Shown here piece by piece: positions 19,623 through 28,179 of a stretch of 64,000 nt of DNA. The stretch comes from Pseudomonas uvaldensis (GTDB taxonomy: Bacteria; Pseudomonadota; Gammaproteobacteria; Pseudomonadales; Pseudomonadaceae). Both the position numbers and the translations under genes were made by a program. Within the stretch, counting starts at the first letter, position 1. Every line of letters begins with the position of its first letter. Location: assembly GCF_021271205.1 (NCBI RefSeq), contig NZ_JAIWKS010000012.1, positions 62,001-126,000 on the forward strand, read 5' to 3'. Under the pieces are notes generated by a model, which worked only from the letters and a program-made list of their open reading frames with translations, was not told the DNA's origin and searched no databases.

Positions 19623-20894
19623 TTATAGGTCTTGGAGTGGCGCAACAGCGGTGCGGGTACCCATGACGCCGGTCAATAACACATACGTTAGCGCGCCGGT
19701 GGCGATTCCTACCAGTGGCGCGATCCATGGCGAGTTGAACGCGGCGACGGTGCCGAGCCCATAGGCCAACAATCCGGGCCAATTGAACGCTGGCAGCCGT
19801 GTATCGGCCAGGCGTGGGTAATGGCCGCGCCAGCGGAAAAAGAAGTCGGCCATGATCACGCCGCCAATGGGTGGGATGACCGTGCCCAGCAGGATCAGGT
19901 ACGGCACCAGCATGTCGTACATGCCCAGCAGCGCCAGCAGCGTGCCGATCACCGCGCCGCCCAGGGTGACGGTCTTGCGACGACCGGTGCGCAGCAGGTT
20001 GCAGCCGGCCACGGCGAAGTTGTAGATGGTATTGTCCTGGGTACTCCAGATGTTGAGCAGCAGCATCGCCATCGCCGCCATGGCGAAGCCCTGTAACAGC
20101 AGCACTTCGACCACGTCCGGCTGTTGGTAAACGATAGCCCCGTAGGCGCCGATCAGCACCATCAGGCCATTGCCGAGGAAGAAGCCGATCAGGCTCGCCA
20201 GCACCGCGACTTTCGCCGAGCGGGAAAAGCGTGTCCAGTTGGTGGCCTGGGTCGCGCCGCTGACGAAGGTGCCAAACACCAGCGTGATCGCCGTGGACCA
20301 GTCGAGGCTGCCCGTGGGTACCACGGCCAGCAAGCCGTCGAAGCCACCGACCTTCACCGTCGCCACCCACATCGACAGCATCAGCAGCAACATCATGGCT
20401 GGCACAGCGATATACGAAAGGATTTCCAACCCCCGATAACCGATGTAGGCCGTGGCACAAAAGCCCAGGCCGAACAGCACCATCAAGCCCAACACGGTGC
20501 TTTGGTCTAACTGAAAATACTTGCCCAGCACCACGGCCGCGGTCGCCGTGCCCCAGGCGTACCAGCCGATCTGCGTGAAGCCCAGGATCAGGTCGCTGAG
20601 CTTGCTGCCCACCTCACCGAAACAGAAACGACCCATCAGCACCGAATTGAGCCCGCTCTTGAACGCGATGTAGCCCAGGCCCGCGGCATAAAGGCCCAGC
20701 AGCAGGTTGCCGCTCACGATCACTGAGAGCATCTCGGCAAAGCCGAACGCCACCCCCAGCTTGCCCCCAGCAAACATCGTGGCGGTGAAGAAGGTGAAGC
20801 CCAGCAGCACCATGGCCGTGGAAGCCAGGCCCTTGCGGGCATGCATCGGCACTTCACTCAGCGGGTAGTCGTTGCCCGGATCGTTCTGGGTCAT
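19623..20894 (-). CDS. codB: Cytosine permease
   Basis: A 423-residue NCS1-family permease with about 12 helices. The N-terminal SEVPMHARKG motif, the helix 1 segment FFTATMFAGGKLG, TQIGWYAWGTATA, and NIWSTQDNTIYNFAVA are typical of CodB. It imports cytosine for CodA, encoded 14 bases downstream. AAGGA before ATG 20894 supports the start. An AT-rich stretch at about 20957-20990 is the likely promoter area; no operator was identified. Confidence 0.93.
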   Translation of the reverse strand: MTQNDPGNDYPLSEVPMHARKGLASTAMVLLGFTFFTATMFAGGKLGVAFGFAEMLSVIVSGNLLLGLYAAGLGYIAFKSGLNSVLMGRFCFGEVGSKLSDLILGFTQIGWYAWGTATAAVVLGKYFQLDQSTVLGLMVLFGLGFCATAYIGYRGLEILSYIAVPAMMLLLMLSMWVATVKVGGFDGLLAVVPTGSLDWSTAITLVFGTFVSGATQATNWTRFSRSAKVAVLASLIGFFLGNGLMVLIGAYGAIVYQQPDVVEVLLLQGFAMAAMAMLLLNIWSTQDNTIYNFAVAGCNLLRTGRRKTVTLGGAVIGTLLALLGMYDMLVPYLILLGTVIPPIGGVIMADFFFRWRGHYPRLADTRLPAFNWPGLLAYGLGTVAAFNSPWIAPLVGIATGALTYVLLTGVMGTRTAVAPLQDL

Positions 20895-21043
20895 GTGGCG
20901 GTCCTTGCGGTCAGAGAGGAAAGTCGCAAGCTTGCAGCGGCCGTGCCAAACGAGTGATCGCGAGTTATTTATAGTCAAACCGGGGAATTTCGTGAGGGAA
21001 GAGGGCAAAAGCGGTGCGGGGGTGATTCAAGTTGGATCACGGA

Positions 21044-21132
21044 TGTGGGAGCGGGCTTGCTCGCGAAGGCGATCTGTCAACTATCAATGGATTGACTGAA
21101 ACACCGCCTTCGCGAGCAAGCCCGCTCCCACA
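21044..21132. repeat. REP pair, GCGGGCTTGCTCGCGAA type
   Basis: Inverted REP copies around a spacer with the sequence CTATCAATGGATTGACTGAA. It lies between the codB promoter region and the 3' end of the hydrolase gene. Confidence 0.9.
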
Positions 21133-21148
21133 GAAAGTACAGCGCTCT

Positions 21149-21979
21149 TCAGGCCGCGCAGTGCAATGGCAGAAATCGCAACAGCGCCGCCACGATGGCT
21201 TCCGGCGCATCTTCCTGGACCAGGTGCCCGGCGTTCGGAACGGGATGAAATTGCGCTCCCGGGATCATCCGTTGCAGGGCCCGGCCGCGTTCGATGGGGA
21301 TCCACTGGTCGTCTTCTCCCCACAGTATCTGGGTCGGGCAACGCACGTTCGGATACCTGCCTTCTGCTTCACGGGTATAGCGTTCGTCCATTTGCGCAAT
21401 CTGCCGGTAGAACGCGGCCTGGCCTGTCTCGCCTAGCCAGGGCTGTACATACGGCGCCAGTTCCTCGTCCGGAATGTCCCGTTTGATTGCGCCGCGGATG
21501 TACGTCGGTACGATGGCCCGTTGAATGTAGTCAGGCAGTCCGCTGAAAGCGGCTTCGTGTCGGCGTACATGCTGCACGAAGGGGGATCCCCAGGGCGACA
21601 GTGCCACCGGGTCGATCAGGGTCAGGCTGCGGTAGTTTTTGCCATTGAGTAAATGCGTGCGCAGCGCGGTAGCGCCGCCGAAATCGTGAGCCACCACATC
21701 CGGGCAGTCCAGGCCCCAATGCTCCAGCAGTTGCGCGAGCAGTTGGTTTTGCACCCCGAGGGACACGTCCGCGTCGGGTTGTGCCGATTGGCCATAGCCC
21801 AGCAGGTCGAAGTAATGCACGGTGTGGGTGGCAAGGAACAGCGGGGCGATTCGGTGCCAGACATAGGAGGAGAAGGGCGTTCCGTGGACAAATACCAGCG
21901 GCGGGCCATCGCCCTGGATAGCGTAGCGGATGGCATGTCCGTTGAAGTCGTATACCTGATCCAGCGGCCAGTGGGTCAT
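21149..21979 (-). CDS. Alpha/beta hydrolase with aspartate nucleophile
   Basis: A 276-residue alpha/beta hydrolase. The oxyanion motif is VHGTPFSSYVW, the nucleophile elbow is VVAHDFGGATA with Asp99, the acid is in WGEDDQWIP, and the catalytic His is in NAGHLVQED. An Asp rather than Ser nucleophile is the mark of epoxide hydrolases and haloalkane or haloacetate dehalogenases, so esterase activity is less likely. AGAGGA eight bases before ATG 21979 supports the start. The cap domain (about 125-200) has no motif I can tie to a substrate. Confidence 0.85.
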   Translation of the reverse strand: MTHWPLDQVYDFNGHAIRYAIQGDGPPLVFVHGTPFSSYVWHRIAPLFLATHTVHYFDLLGYGQSAQPDADVSLGVQNQLLAQLLEHWGLDCPDVVAHDFGGATALRTHLLNGKNYRSLTLIDPVALSPWGSPFVQHVRRHEAAFSGLPDYIQRAIVPTYIRGAIKRDIPDEELAPYVQPWLGETGQAAFYRQIAQMDERYTREAEGRYPNVRCPTQILWGEDDQWIPIERGRALQRMIPGAQFHPVPNAGHLVQEDAPEAIVAALLRFLPLHCAA

Positions 21980-22044
21980 TGGCGTGTCCTCTTGGCATGT
22001 TCGAATCCAAGAGCATAGTCACAAAAAACTGGCCGATCAGCCGG

Positions 22045-22401
22045 TCACTCGCCGCGATAGATGCAGCCGCTGGTGCACGTCTCATGGATGCGAATGGCGC
22101 TGAGTTCCGGCAACAACGGCTTCAACTCATTCCAGATCCACTTGGCGAGGACTTCGCTGGTGGGGTTTTCCAGACCGGGGATGTCGTTGAGGTAGTTGTG
22201 GTCCAGGCGCTCGTACAGCGGCTTGAAAATCGCCTTGATTTCCGAGAAATCACGAATCCAGCCGGTATGTGGGTCGATGTCGCCGCTCAGGTGGATCGCC
22301 ACCTTGAACGAGTGGCCGTGCAGGCGGCCGCATTTGTGGCCGTCCGGGACGTGGGGCAGGCGGTGGGCGGATTCGAAGGTAAATTCTTTGAAGATTTCCA
22401 C
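22045..22401 (-). CDS. queD: 6-carboxy-5,6,7,8-tetrahydropterin synthase
   Basis: A 118-residue QueD/PTPS-family enzyme converting 7,8-dihydroneopterin triphosphate to 6-carboxytetrahydropterin, an early step to queuosine and other 7-deazaguanines. The zinc ligands are His13 (SAHRLPH), and His29 and His31 (RLHGHSF); the catalytic Cys24 is in HKCGRLHG. The C-terminal ETCTSGCIYRG is typical. The start codon is GTG. It is monocistronic, divergent from nothing nearby, and its position near the bqs block matches P. aeruginosa gene order. Confidence 0.93.
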   Translation of the reverse strand: MEIFKEFTFESAHRLPHVPDGHKCGRLHGHSFKVAIHLSGDIDPHTGWIRDFSEIKAIFKPLYERLDHNYLNDIPGLENPTSEVLAKWIWNELKPLLPELSAIRIHETCTSGCIYRGE

Positions 22402-22485
22402 GGGGTTCGGGCTCTTTAAGGTAGCGGTCGCGAAGCAGGCGGCGGAGTTTATCAGGTTGGCCCCGGCGTTGCGCGACCGTGCTGA

Positions 22486-23565
22486 CTAAAGGGTCAGCAA
22501 ACGCTCCCCCAGCCCGCCGTTTGCCGCCAGCTCAAGGAACTCGTCGCCCAGCCGCCGGCTCTCGTCCATCGCCGTGCGCCAGTATTTGCGGCGGCTCGGG
22601 TCATCGCCCATGAAGCGCTTGAAGTCGTTACGGTCCGGCAGTTTGCCGAAGGGCAGGCGAGCCAGGTACTCCCGGGACGGCGCGAGCAACAGCACGTCTT
22701 GCAGGCGCTCGACGTTGGCCCGGCGCCACGGCAGGGTCTTGTCGAACCAACCGGGAATCACCCGGTCGGTAAAGTGTGGATACAGCACGATGTCATCGCC
22801 GCTGTAGGGCAGGTCGAGGTGATAGTCCAGCAGGCCGCCATCACGGTAGGTACCGGCACCTGCGCCCGGCAGGTCGCGCACGCCCTCCATCACCATCGGA
22901 ATCGAACCCGACGCCAGCAACGCCTGGCGCAGGTTACCGGCTTCCAGCGGGACGAAGCGCGATGGAAAATCGTTCAGAGGGTGCAAGGGTGGCGCCAGGC
23001 GAGGGTCGTGGACGATCAGCCGTTCAAAATGGCGCGACAGCCGGGCGCGGCCGCGCAGGTTGTCCGCAATCACCGACGACAGTCCCAGGCCCAGCCGTCC
23101 GCGATGATCCTGGGCAAGCAGTCCATGGCTTTTGACCACCATGATGTTGAGCCGATAATGAGGATTGCCGAGGATCGAAGCGTCGCGGCCTTCGAGCAGG
23201 TCGTCGAGCATGCGCTGCGAACTTTGGCTGACGCTGGCCATGGTCACGCCTTTGGAGAAGCTTTGCTCGTTGTACAGGGTACCCAGGCGCCGGATCCCTT
23301 CGGCGGCGTCCGGCAGGCAGGCGCTGGCGAAGCGCCAGGAACCCACCGAGGCCCCGATCAGCGAACGCTCCCGGGGGGCGGCGGGCAGCCATTCGCCAAA
23401 CAAGGCCAGGTCCAGCCCCTGGATCCCCAAGGCCTTGGGACCGCCGGCGGCGCCGGGCAGGATACCGACGTCGGCCGCGTCGAGGCCCGCCTGGCGAATC
23501 CGTGCGAAAGCCCGGGGGCCGGCCTTGAGGGTGAGGGCGGGGAACTTGATATGGATGGCGGTCAT
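22486..23565 (-). CDS. Patatin-like phospholipase
   Basis: A 359-residue protein with patatin motifs: a glycine-rich oxyanion segment (LPGAAGGPKALG) near residue 37, the nucleophile GASVGSWR (Ser near 74), and the DGG of the catalytic dyad in YRDGGLLDYH near 242. It lacks a signal peptide, so it acts in the cytoplasm or at the inner membrane face, or is delivered by a secretion system not seen here. AAGAGA precedes ATG 23565. No partner gene is adjacent. Confidence 0.82.
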   Translation of the reverse strand: MTAIHIKFPALTLKAGPRAFARIRQAGLDAADVGILPGAAGGPKALGIQGLDLALFGEWLPAAPRERSLIGASVGSWRFASACLPDAAEGIRRLGTLYNEQSFSKGVTMASVSQSSQRMLDDLLEGRDASILGNPHYRLNIMVVKSHGLLAQDHRGRLGLGLSSVIADNLRGRARLSRHFERLIVHDPRLAPPLHPLNDFPSRFVPLEAGNLRQALLASGSIPMVMEGVRDLPGAGAGTYRDGGLLDYHLDLPYSGDDIVLYPHFTDRVIPGWFDKTLPWRRANVERLQDVLLLAPSREYLARLPFGKLPDRNDFKRFMGDDPSRRKYWRTAMDESRRLGDEFLELAANGGLGERLLTL

Positions 23566-23616
23566 ACCGGTCTCTTGGCTTGGGCAAGCAACGGATTATA
23601 GCGGCACGCTCTTGCA

Positions 23617-23704
23617 GTGGGAGCGGGCTTGCTTGCGAAGGCGTCAGCACATCGGACATTGGTGCAAACTGACCCACCGCTTTCGCGAGCAAGCCCGCTC
23701 CCAC
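23617..23704. repeat. REP pair, GCGGGCTTGCTCGCGAA type
   Basis: Inverted REP copies; the left one has TTGCTTGCGAAG instead of TTGCTCGCGAA. It lies between the divergent patatin gene and the bqs operon. Confidence 0.88.
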
Positions 23705-23747
23705 ACACAAGAGTTTGGCCACATTGATCTGGGTTCAATGATGGCAA

Positions 23748-23763
23748 TTCAGTTTCAGTTAAG
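23748..23763 (+). promoter_or_regulatory. Candidate BqsR-binding box upstream of bqsP
   Basis: TTCAG-N6-TTAAG starts 65 bases before the bqsP start. The reported P. aeruginosa BqsR box is TTAAG-N6-TTAAG, so this differs at one of ten defined positions with the right spacing. It would give autoregulation of the operon. The motif is seen; binding is inferred. Confidence 0.6.
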
Positions 23764-23812
23764 TTCATCCCGATACAGTCGCCCCGTGACGATTATAAAA
23801 AGGAGACACCCC

Positions 23813-24121
23813 GTGAACCGCCTGACTGCCTTTTTCATCGCGATGCTCATGGCCCTCGGTGCCGGCCTGGCCCACGCACGAGATCTTACAGACGACGAGG
23901 CCCAAAAACTGAGGGACGCTGGTACCATTCTGACCTATGAAAAACTCGACGCTGCTGCCTTGGCCAAACACCCTGGCGCCACGTTGACCGATGCCGAGCT
24001 GGAAGAAGAGTACGGCAAGTTCATCTATCAAGTGGAACTGCGCGATGCCAAGGGCATTGACTGGGACCTGGAATTGGACGCCGTGACCGGTGAGGTGCTC
24101 AAGAATCATCAGGATACGTAA
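23813..24121 (+). CDS. bqsP: PepSY-domain periplasmic protein, first of two
   Basis: A 102-residue exported protein: signal peptide about 1-22 (ending AHA), then one PepSY repeat (LEEEYGKFIYQVELRDAKG, with the final GEVLK). It is paired with a similar gene overlapping its stop, then a response regulator and kinase, the order of bqsPQRS in P. aeruginosa. BqsRS/CarRS responds to Fe(II) and calcium and protects against cationic stress; the PepSY proteins are thought to help handle the signal or the cation. GTG 23813 with AAGGAG seven bases upstream is clear. A BqsR-like box precedes it. Confidence 0.82.
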   Translation: MNRLTAFFIAMLMALGAGLAHARDLTDDEAQKLRDAGTILTYEKLDAAALAKHPGATLTDAELEEEYGKFIYQVELRDAKGIDWDLELDAVTGEVLKNHQDT

Positions 24122-24432
24122 TGAAGCTTAATCGATGCGCCCGCCGTCCATGGCCGCTGGCGCTGCTGGCGTTTTGCTCGGTGGTCATGGCTCGGGACCT
24201 CGACCAGGACGAGGCCCTGCAATTGCGCCAACAGGGCGTGATATTGCCGCTGGAACACCTGCTGCAACAGGCGCTGGACCTGCACCCCGGCGCCAAGCTG
24301 CTGGAGGCCGAGCTGGAAGAGAAGCACGGCGTTTATATTTACGAGGTCGAGCTGCTGGATACCGACGGCGTCGTGCGCGAACTGGACCTTGAGGCCAAGA
24401 CCGGCCGTTTACTCAAAGATAAGGAAGACTGA
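24121..24432 (+). CDS. bqsQ: PepSY-domain periplasmic protein, second of two
   Basis: A 103-residue exported protein. It has a signal peptide ending near VVMA (residue 22) and the same layout as its neighbour: DEALQLRQQGVILPLE, then the PepSY core EKHGVYIYEVELLDTDG and ETKTGR-like end (EAKTGRLLK). The two genes overlap by one base (TAATG), and this gene overlaps the regulator gene in the same way (TGATG), so translation is coupled. The pair looks like an old tandem duplication; they differ at most positions outside the core. Confidence 0.8.
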   Translation: MKLNRCARRPWPLALLAFCSVVMARDLDQDEALQLRQQGVILPLEHLLQQALDLHPGAKLLEAELEEKHGVYIYEVELLDTDGVVRELDLEAKTGRLLKDKED

Positions 24433-25100
24433 TGCGCCTGCTTCTGGTGGAAGATCATGTTCCCCTGGCCGACGAGTTGATGGCCGGGCTGACGCGGCAG
24501 GGTTATGCCGTCGATTGGCTCGCCGATGGTCGCGACGCGGTGTACCAGGGCAGCAGCGAGCCCTATGACCTGATCATCCTCGATCTTGGCCTGCCGGGGG
24601 TTCCGGGGCTCGACGTGCTGGCCCAATGGCGGGCCGGTGGCTTGAGCACCCCCGTGTTGATTCTCACGGCGCGTGGTTCCTGGGCCGAGCGCATCGAAGG
24701 TCTCAAGGCCGGTGCCGACGACTACCTGACCAAGCCCTTTCACCCTGAAGAGTTGCACCTGCGGGTCCAGGGATTGCTACGCCGGTCCCACGGCCAGGCG
24801 AACCAGCCGACGCTCCAGGCCGCCGGCTTGCATCTGGATGAGGGCCGGCAGTGCGTGGTTCGCGATGGCACGGACATCCAGCTCACCGCCGCCGAATTTC
24901 GCCTGTTGCGCTATTTCATGCTCCATCCCGAGCAGATCCTGTCCAAGAGCCACCTCGCCGAACATTTGTACGACGGTGAAACCGAGCGTGACTCCAATGT
25001 GCTTGAAGTTCACGTCAACCACCTGCGGCGCAAGCTGGGGCGTAGCGTGATCGAAACCCGTCGCGGCCAGGGTTACCTGTTCGGCGGACAGGCGCAATGA
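24432..25100 (+). CDS. bqsR: OmpR-family response regulator BqsR/CarR-like
   Basis: A 222-residue regulator with a receiver (acidic residues in LLLVEDHVP, phospho-Asp51 in LIILDLGLPG, Lys in LTKPFHPEE) and an OmpR-type winged helix (about 125-220; TAAEFRLLRYFMLHP, VLEVHVNHLRRKLG, TRRGQGYLF). It is the partner of the kinase just downstream. The PepSY-PepSY-RR-HK order and the box upstream support BqsR rather than PhoP or QseB, which are the nearest alternatives by sequence type. Confidence 0.85.
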   Translation: MRLLLVEDHVPLADELMAGLTRQGYAVDWLADGRDAVYQGSSEPYDLIILDLGLPGVPGLDVLAQWRAGGLSTPVLILTARGSWAERIEGLKAGADDYLTKPFHPEELHLRVQGLLRRSHGQANQPTLQAAGLHLDEGRQCVVRDGTDIQLTAAEFRLLRYFMLHPEQILSKSHLAEHLYDGETERDSNVLEVHVNHLRRKLGRSVIETRRGQGYLFGGQAQ

Positions 25101-25110
25101 GCGCCAGGCC

Positions 25111-26424
25111 GTGAGGTCCATCCAGCGGCGCCTGAGCCTGGGCCTGATCGGTGTGATGGTGGTGGTCGGCCTGGTCCTGGCGCAGACCAGCCTGTGGCTG
25201 TTCGAACTGGGTCTGCAGCGTTACCTGGAAGCGGGTTTACGCAACGACAGCGAAAGCCTGCTGGTGGCCCTGGTGCGTGGCCCCCAGGGATTGCAACTGG
25301 ATGAGCGGCGCTTGTCGCCGGCTTACCTGCGGCCGTTCTCCGGGCACTATTTCCGCATCGATTTTGCCGACGTGCACTGGCGTTCCCGCTCCCTGTGGGA
25401 CCAGGAACTGCCCCGGCTCGACCATCCGGGCCTGCACAGTAACCTGCAACTGGGGCCGGAAGGGCAGAAGCTGCTGGTACTGCGCACCGACTACCGACGC
25501 CTTGGACAGGCGATCACCATCAGCGTGGCTCAGGACTACACGCCGGTGCGCGACAGTTTTCGACGCATGCAACAGATCGGCCTTGGCCTTGGCCTGGCGG
25601 GGTTGCTGCTGATTCTGTTGCTGCAACGGTTCACGGTGCACCGGGCCCTGCGCCCGCTGGAGCGGGCCCGGGAACAGATTGCCCAGCTCCAGCGCGGGCA
25701 GCGCTCGCAACTCGACGAGCAGGTGCCCCGGGAGCTGGAACCGCTGGTGGCGCAGATCAACCACTTGCTGGCCCACACAGAAGACAGTCTCAAGCGTTCG
25801 CGCAACGCCTTGGGCAACCTGGGTCATGCCTTGAAGACCCCGCTGGCGGTGCTGCAAAGTCTGGCCTCGAACGAAAAGCTCGATCCGTACCCTGAATTGC
25901 GTGCATTGCTGCTCGATCAGCTGGAGCAGGTCCGGCAGCGCCTGAATCGTGAACTCAACCGTGCCCGGCTGTCCGGCGACGCCTTGCCGGGGGCACACCT
26001 GGACTGCGATGCCGAACTGCCGGGACTGCTGGCTACGTTGAACATGATTCACGGTGAGCACCTGCATCTGGAATACGTCGCCGCGCCAGGCCTGCATTTG
26101 CCCTGGGACCGCGAGGACCTGCTGGAGCTGCTGGGCAACCTGTTGGACAACGCTTGCAAATGGGCGGACGCCGAAGTGCGCCTGACCGTGACCGAGACGG
26201 CCGGGGCATTCGTCCTGGCGGTGGAAGACGACGGCCCTGGCATCCCTGCGGACCGGCGCGACCAGGTGTTCAGCCGAGGCACGCGCCTGGACGAACAGAC
26301 CGATGGCCATGGCCTGGGGCTCGGTATCGTACGGGACATCGTCGATACCTGGGGCGGGACGCTGGCCTTGCATGACAGTGAGTGGGGCGGGTTGAAAGTC
26401 CTGATTGAACTGCCTAAGCGCTGA
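25111..26424 (+). CDS. bqsS: PhoQ-like sensor histidine kinase BqsS/CarS-like
   Basis: A 437-residue kinase: membrane helix 1 (about 9-31), periplasmic sensor (about 32-148), helix 2 (about 152-171), a HAMP-like linker, the H-box NLGHALKTPLAVLQ (a PhoQ-like form), the N-box NLLDNACKWA and the G-box GHGLGLGIV. I could not find the RExxE motif tied to Fe(II) sensing in P. aeruginosa BqsS in the periplasmic part. The start is GTG 25111. A five-codon ATG frame (25097-25114) starts on the regulator's stop and ends overlapping this GTG, which suggests coupling by reinitiation. Confidence 0.83.
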   Translation: MRSIQRRLSLGLIGVMVVVGLVLAQTSLWLFELGLQRYLEAGLRNDSESLLVALVRGPQGLQLDERRLSPAYLRPFSGHYFRIDFADVHWRSRSLWDQELPRLDHPGLHSNLQLGPEGQKLLVLRTDYRRLGQAITISVAQDYTPVRDSFRRMQQIGLGLGLAGLLLILLLQRFTVHRALRPLERAREQIAQLQRGQRSQLDEQVPRELEPLVAQINHLLAHTEDSLKRSRNALGNLGHALKTPLAVLQSLASNEKLDPYPELRALLLDQLEQVRQRLNRELNRARLSGDALPGAHLDCDAELPGLLATLNMIHGEHLHLEYVAAPGLHLPWDREDLLELLGNLLDNACKWADAEVRLTVTETAGAFVLAVEDDGPGIPADRRDQVFSRGTRLDEQTDGHGLGLGIVRDIVDTWGGTLALHDSEWGGLKVLIELPKR

Positions 26425-26448
26425 CGTACTTCACGACCCAAGACCCCT

Positions 26449-26536
26449 TGTGGGAGCGGGCTTGCTCGCGAAAGCGGTGTGTCAGCTGAAAATTCATGAC
26501 TGACACGACGTTTTCGCGAGCAAGCCCGCTCCCACA
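26449..26536. repeat. REP pair, GCGGGCTTGCTCGCGAA type
   Basis: Inverted REP copies with a spacer containing CAGCTGAAAATTCATGACTGAC. It separates bqsS from the antiporter gene and may mark the end of the bqs transcript. Confidence 0.9.
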
Positions 26537-26659
26537 GGGACGGTGCGACAACGTAGCGTTCGAAAACCCGCCGCATGGCCCTTGCAGCCTGGCGCCGCTT
26601 GCTGCACAGTCGCGACCTTTTTGTCCGGTGGCTTTCCATCGCTGTGCTTTGAGGTAACG

Positions 26660-27979
26660 ATGATAAATGCAGTAATTGCCGCGGTTGGCGTCATGCTGGT
26701 ACTCAGCCTGTCCCGCGTGCATGTGGTGATCGCGCTGATTATCGGCGCGTTGGTGGGTGGCCTGACCGGTGGCCTGGGCATCGAGGCGACGCTCAAGGCG
26801 TTCAACGCCGGCCTGGGCGGTGGGGCGACGGTGGCGTTGTCCTATGCGTTGCTCGGCGCGTTCGCGGTGGCGATTGCCAAGTCCGGCATGGCCCATGCCT
26901 TGGCCGACAAGGCCCTGGCCATGGTGGATCGCCAGGACGCCGCCGGTGGTTCCGGTGTGAAGTGGGTGCTGATCGGCTTGTTGGGCAGCGTCGCCGTCGC
27001 TTCCCAGAACATCCTGCCGATCCACATCGCCTTCATCCCGCTGTTGGTACCGCCGCTTCTGTATGTGCTGACCAAGCTCCAGCTCGACCGCCGGCTGATC
27101 GCCTGCGTCATGACCTTCGGCCTGATCACCCCCTACATGTTCCTGCCGGTGGGCTTCGGCAACATCTTCCTCAATGAAATTCTGCTGGCCAACATCGCCC
27201 GCAGCGGCGTGGATGTCAGCGGCATCAACGTCACCCACGCCATGGGCATCCCCGCGCTGGGCATGGTGTTCGGCCTGCTGCTGTCGTTCTTCAGCTACCG
27301 CAGGAAGCGGGTCTACGATCTGAAGAAAATCGCCCGGGTCGAGCAGGTGGCAGTGCGCTATAACCCGATGAGCCTGATGGTGGCCGGGCTTGCAGTGGTG
27401 GCGGCGTTCGCAGTGCAACTGTTGGTGGATTCGATGATTATCGGTGCCCTGGTCGGCTTCCTGATCTTTTCGCTGTCAGGCGTGGTGCGCTGGCGCGAGA
27501 CCGACGATCTGTTCACCGAAGGCATGAAGATGATGGCGATGATCGGCTTTATCATGATCGCCGCCTCGGGTTTCGCCGAAGTGATGAAGGCCACCGGTGA
27601 AGTCCAGAGCCTGGTGGAAGCATCTGCAGGCTGGATCGGCCATAACAAGGGCATCGGCGCGCTGCTGATGCTGCTGGTGGGGCTGCTGGTGACCATGGGC
27701 ATCGGCTCGTCGTTTTCCACGGTACCGATCCTGGCGACGATTTTCGTACCGCTGTGCCTGCAATTGGGGTTCAGCCCGCTGGCCATCGTCTGCATCGTCG
27801 GTACGGCGGGTGCTCTCGGCGATGCCGGCTCGCCGGCCTCGGATTCGACCCTGGGCCCGACCTCCGGCCTGAACATCGACGGCCAGCACAACCATATCTG
27901 GGACACTGTGGTGCCGACCTTCATCCACTACAACCTGCCGCTGCTGGCGTTTGGTTGGGTGGCGGCGATGGTGCTGTAG
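26660..27979 (+). CDS. Na+/H+ antiporter family (NhaC/YuiF-type) transporter
   Basis: A 439-residue inner-membrane protein with about 11-12 helices. The segments LGGGATVALSYALLGAFAVA, VASQNILPIHIAFIPLLVPP and GTAGALGDAGSPASDSTLGP are typical of the Na+/H+-antiporter/YuiF group of the ion transporter superfamily, some of which carry amino acids or other organic anions. It lies between bqsS and a Cache chemoreceptor, as the corresponding transporter does in P. aeruginosa, so its substrate may be linked to the chemoreceptor's ligand. GAGG five bases before ATG 26660 supports the start. Confidence 0.8.
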   Translation: MINAVIAAVGVMLVLSLSRVHVVIALIIGALVGGLTGGLGIEATLKAFNAGLGGGATVALSYALLGAFAVAIAKSGMAHALADKALAMVDRQDAAGGSGVKWVLIGLLGSVAVASQNILPIHIAFIPLLVPPLLYVLTKLQLDRRLIACVMTFGLITPYMFLPVGFGNIFLNEILLANIARSGVDVSGINVTHAMGIPALGMVFGLLLSFFSYRRKRVYDLKKIARVEQVAVRYNPMSLMVAGLAVVAAFAVQLLVDSMIIGALVGFLIFSLSGVVRWRETDDLFTEGMKMMAMIGFIMIAASGFAEVMKATGEVQSLVEASAGWIGHNKGIGALLMLLVGLLVTMGIGSSFSTVPILATIFVPLCLQLGFSPLAIVCIVGTAGALGDAGSPASDSTLGPTSGLNIDGQHNHIWDTVVPTFIHYNLPLLAFGWVAAMVL

Positions 27980-28000
27980 CCTCAAGACCGAGTCGCCTCA

Positions 28001-28064
28001 ATCGCGAGCAGGCTCGCTCCCACAGGGAATTGCATTCCAATGGGGGAGCGAGCCTGCTCGCGAA
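28001..28064. repeat. Short REP pair, outward orientation
   Basis: ATCGCGAGCAGGCTCGCTCCCAC and GGGAGCGAGCCTGCTCGCGA face each other across a spacer of only about 20 bases, between the antiporter and chemoreceptor genes. Confidence 0.85.
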
Positions 28065-28179
28065 GGGGCCGCCCAGATCAACCCTTCCCTAAGCCCCTGC
28101 TCACCTTGTCCTACAGTTTTGCCATGCGATGCCGTTAATACAGCTAACCACGCCAATAACACCTACAAGAGTGAACAGC

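Noticed and set aside
18361..20460. An apparent 699-codon fusion reading through codB into codA
   Set aside because: The upstream part is codB read in the wrong frame. codA has its own ATG and ribosome site at 19608.
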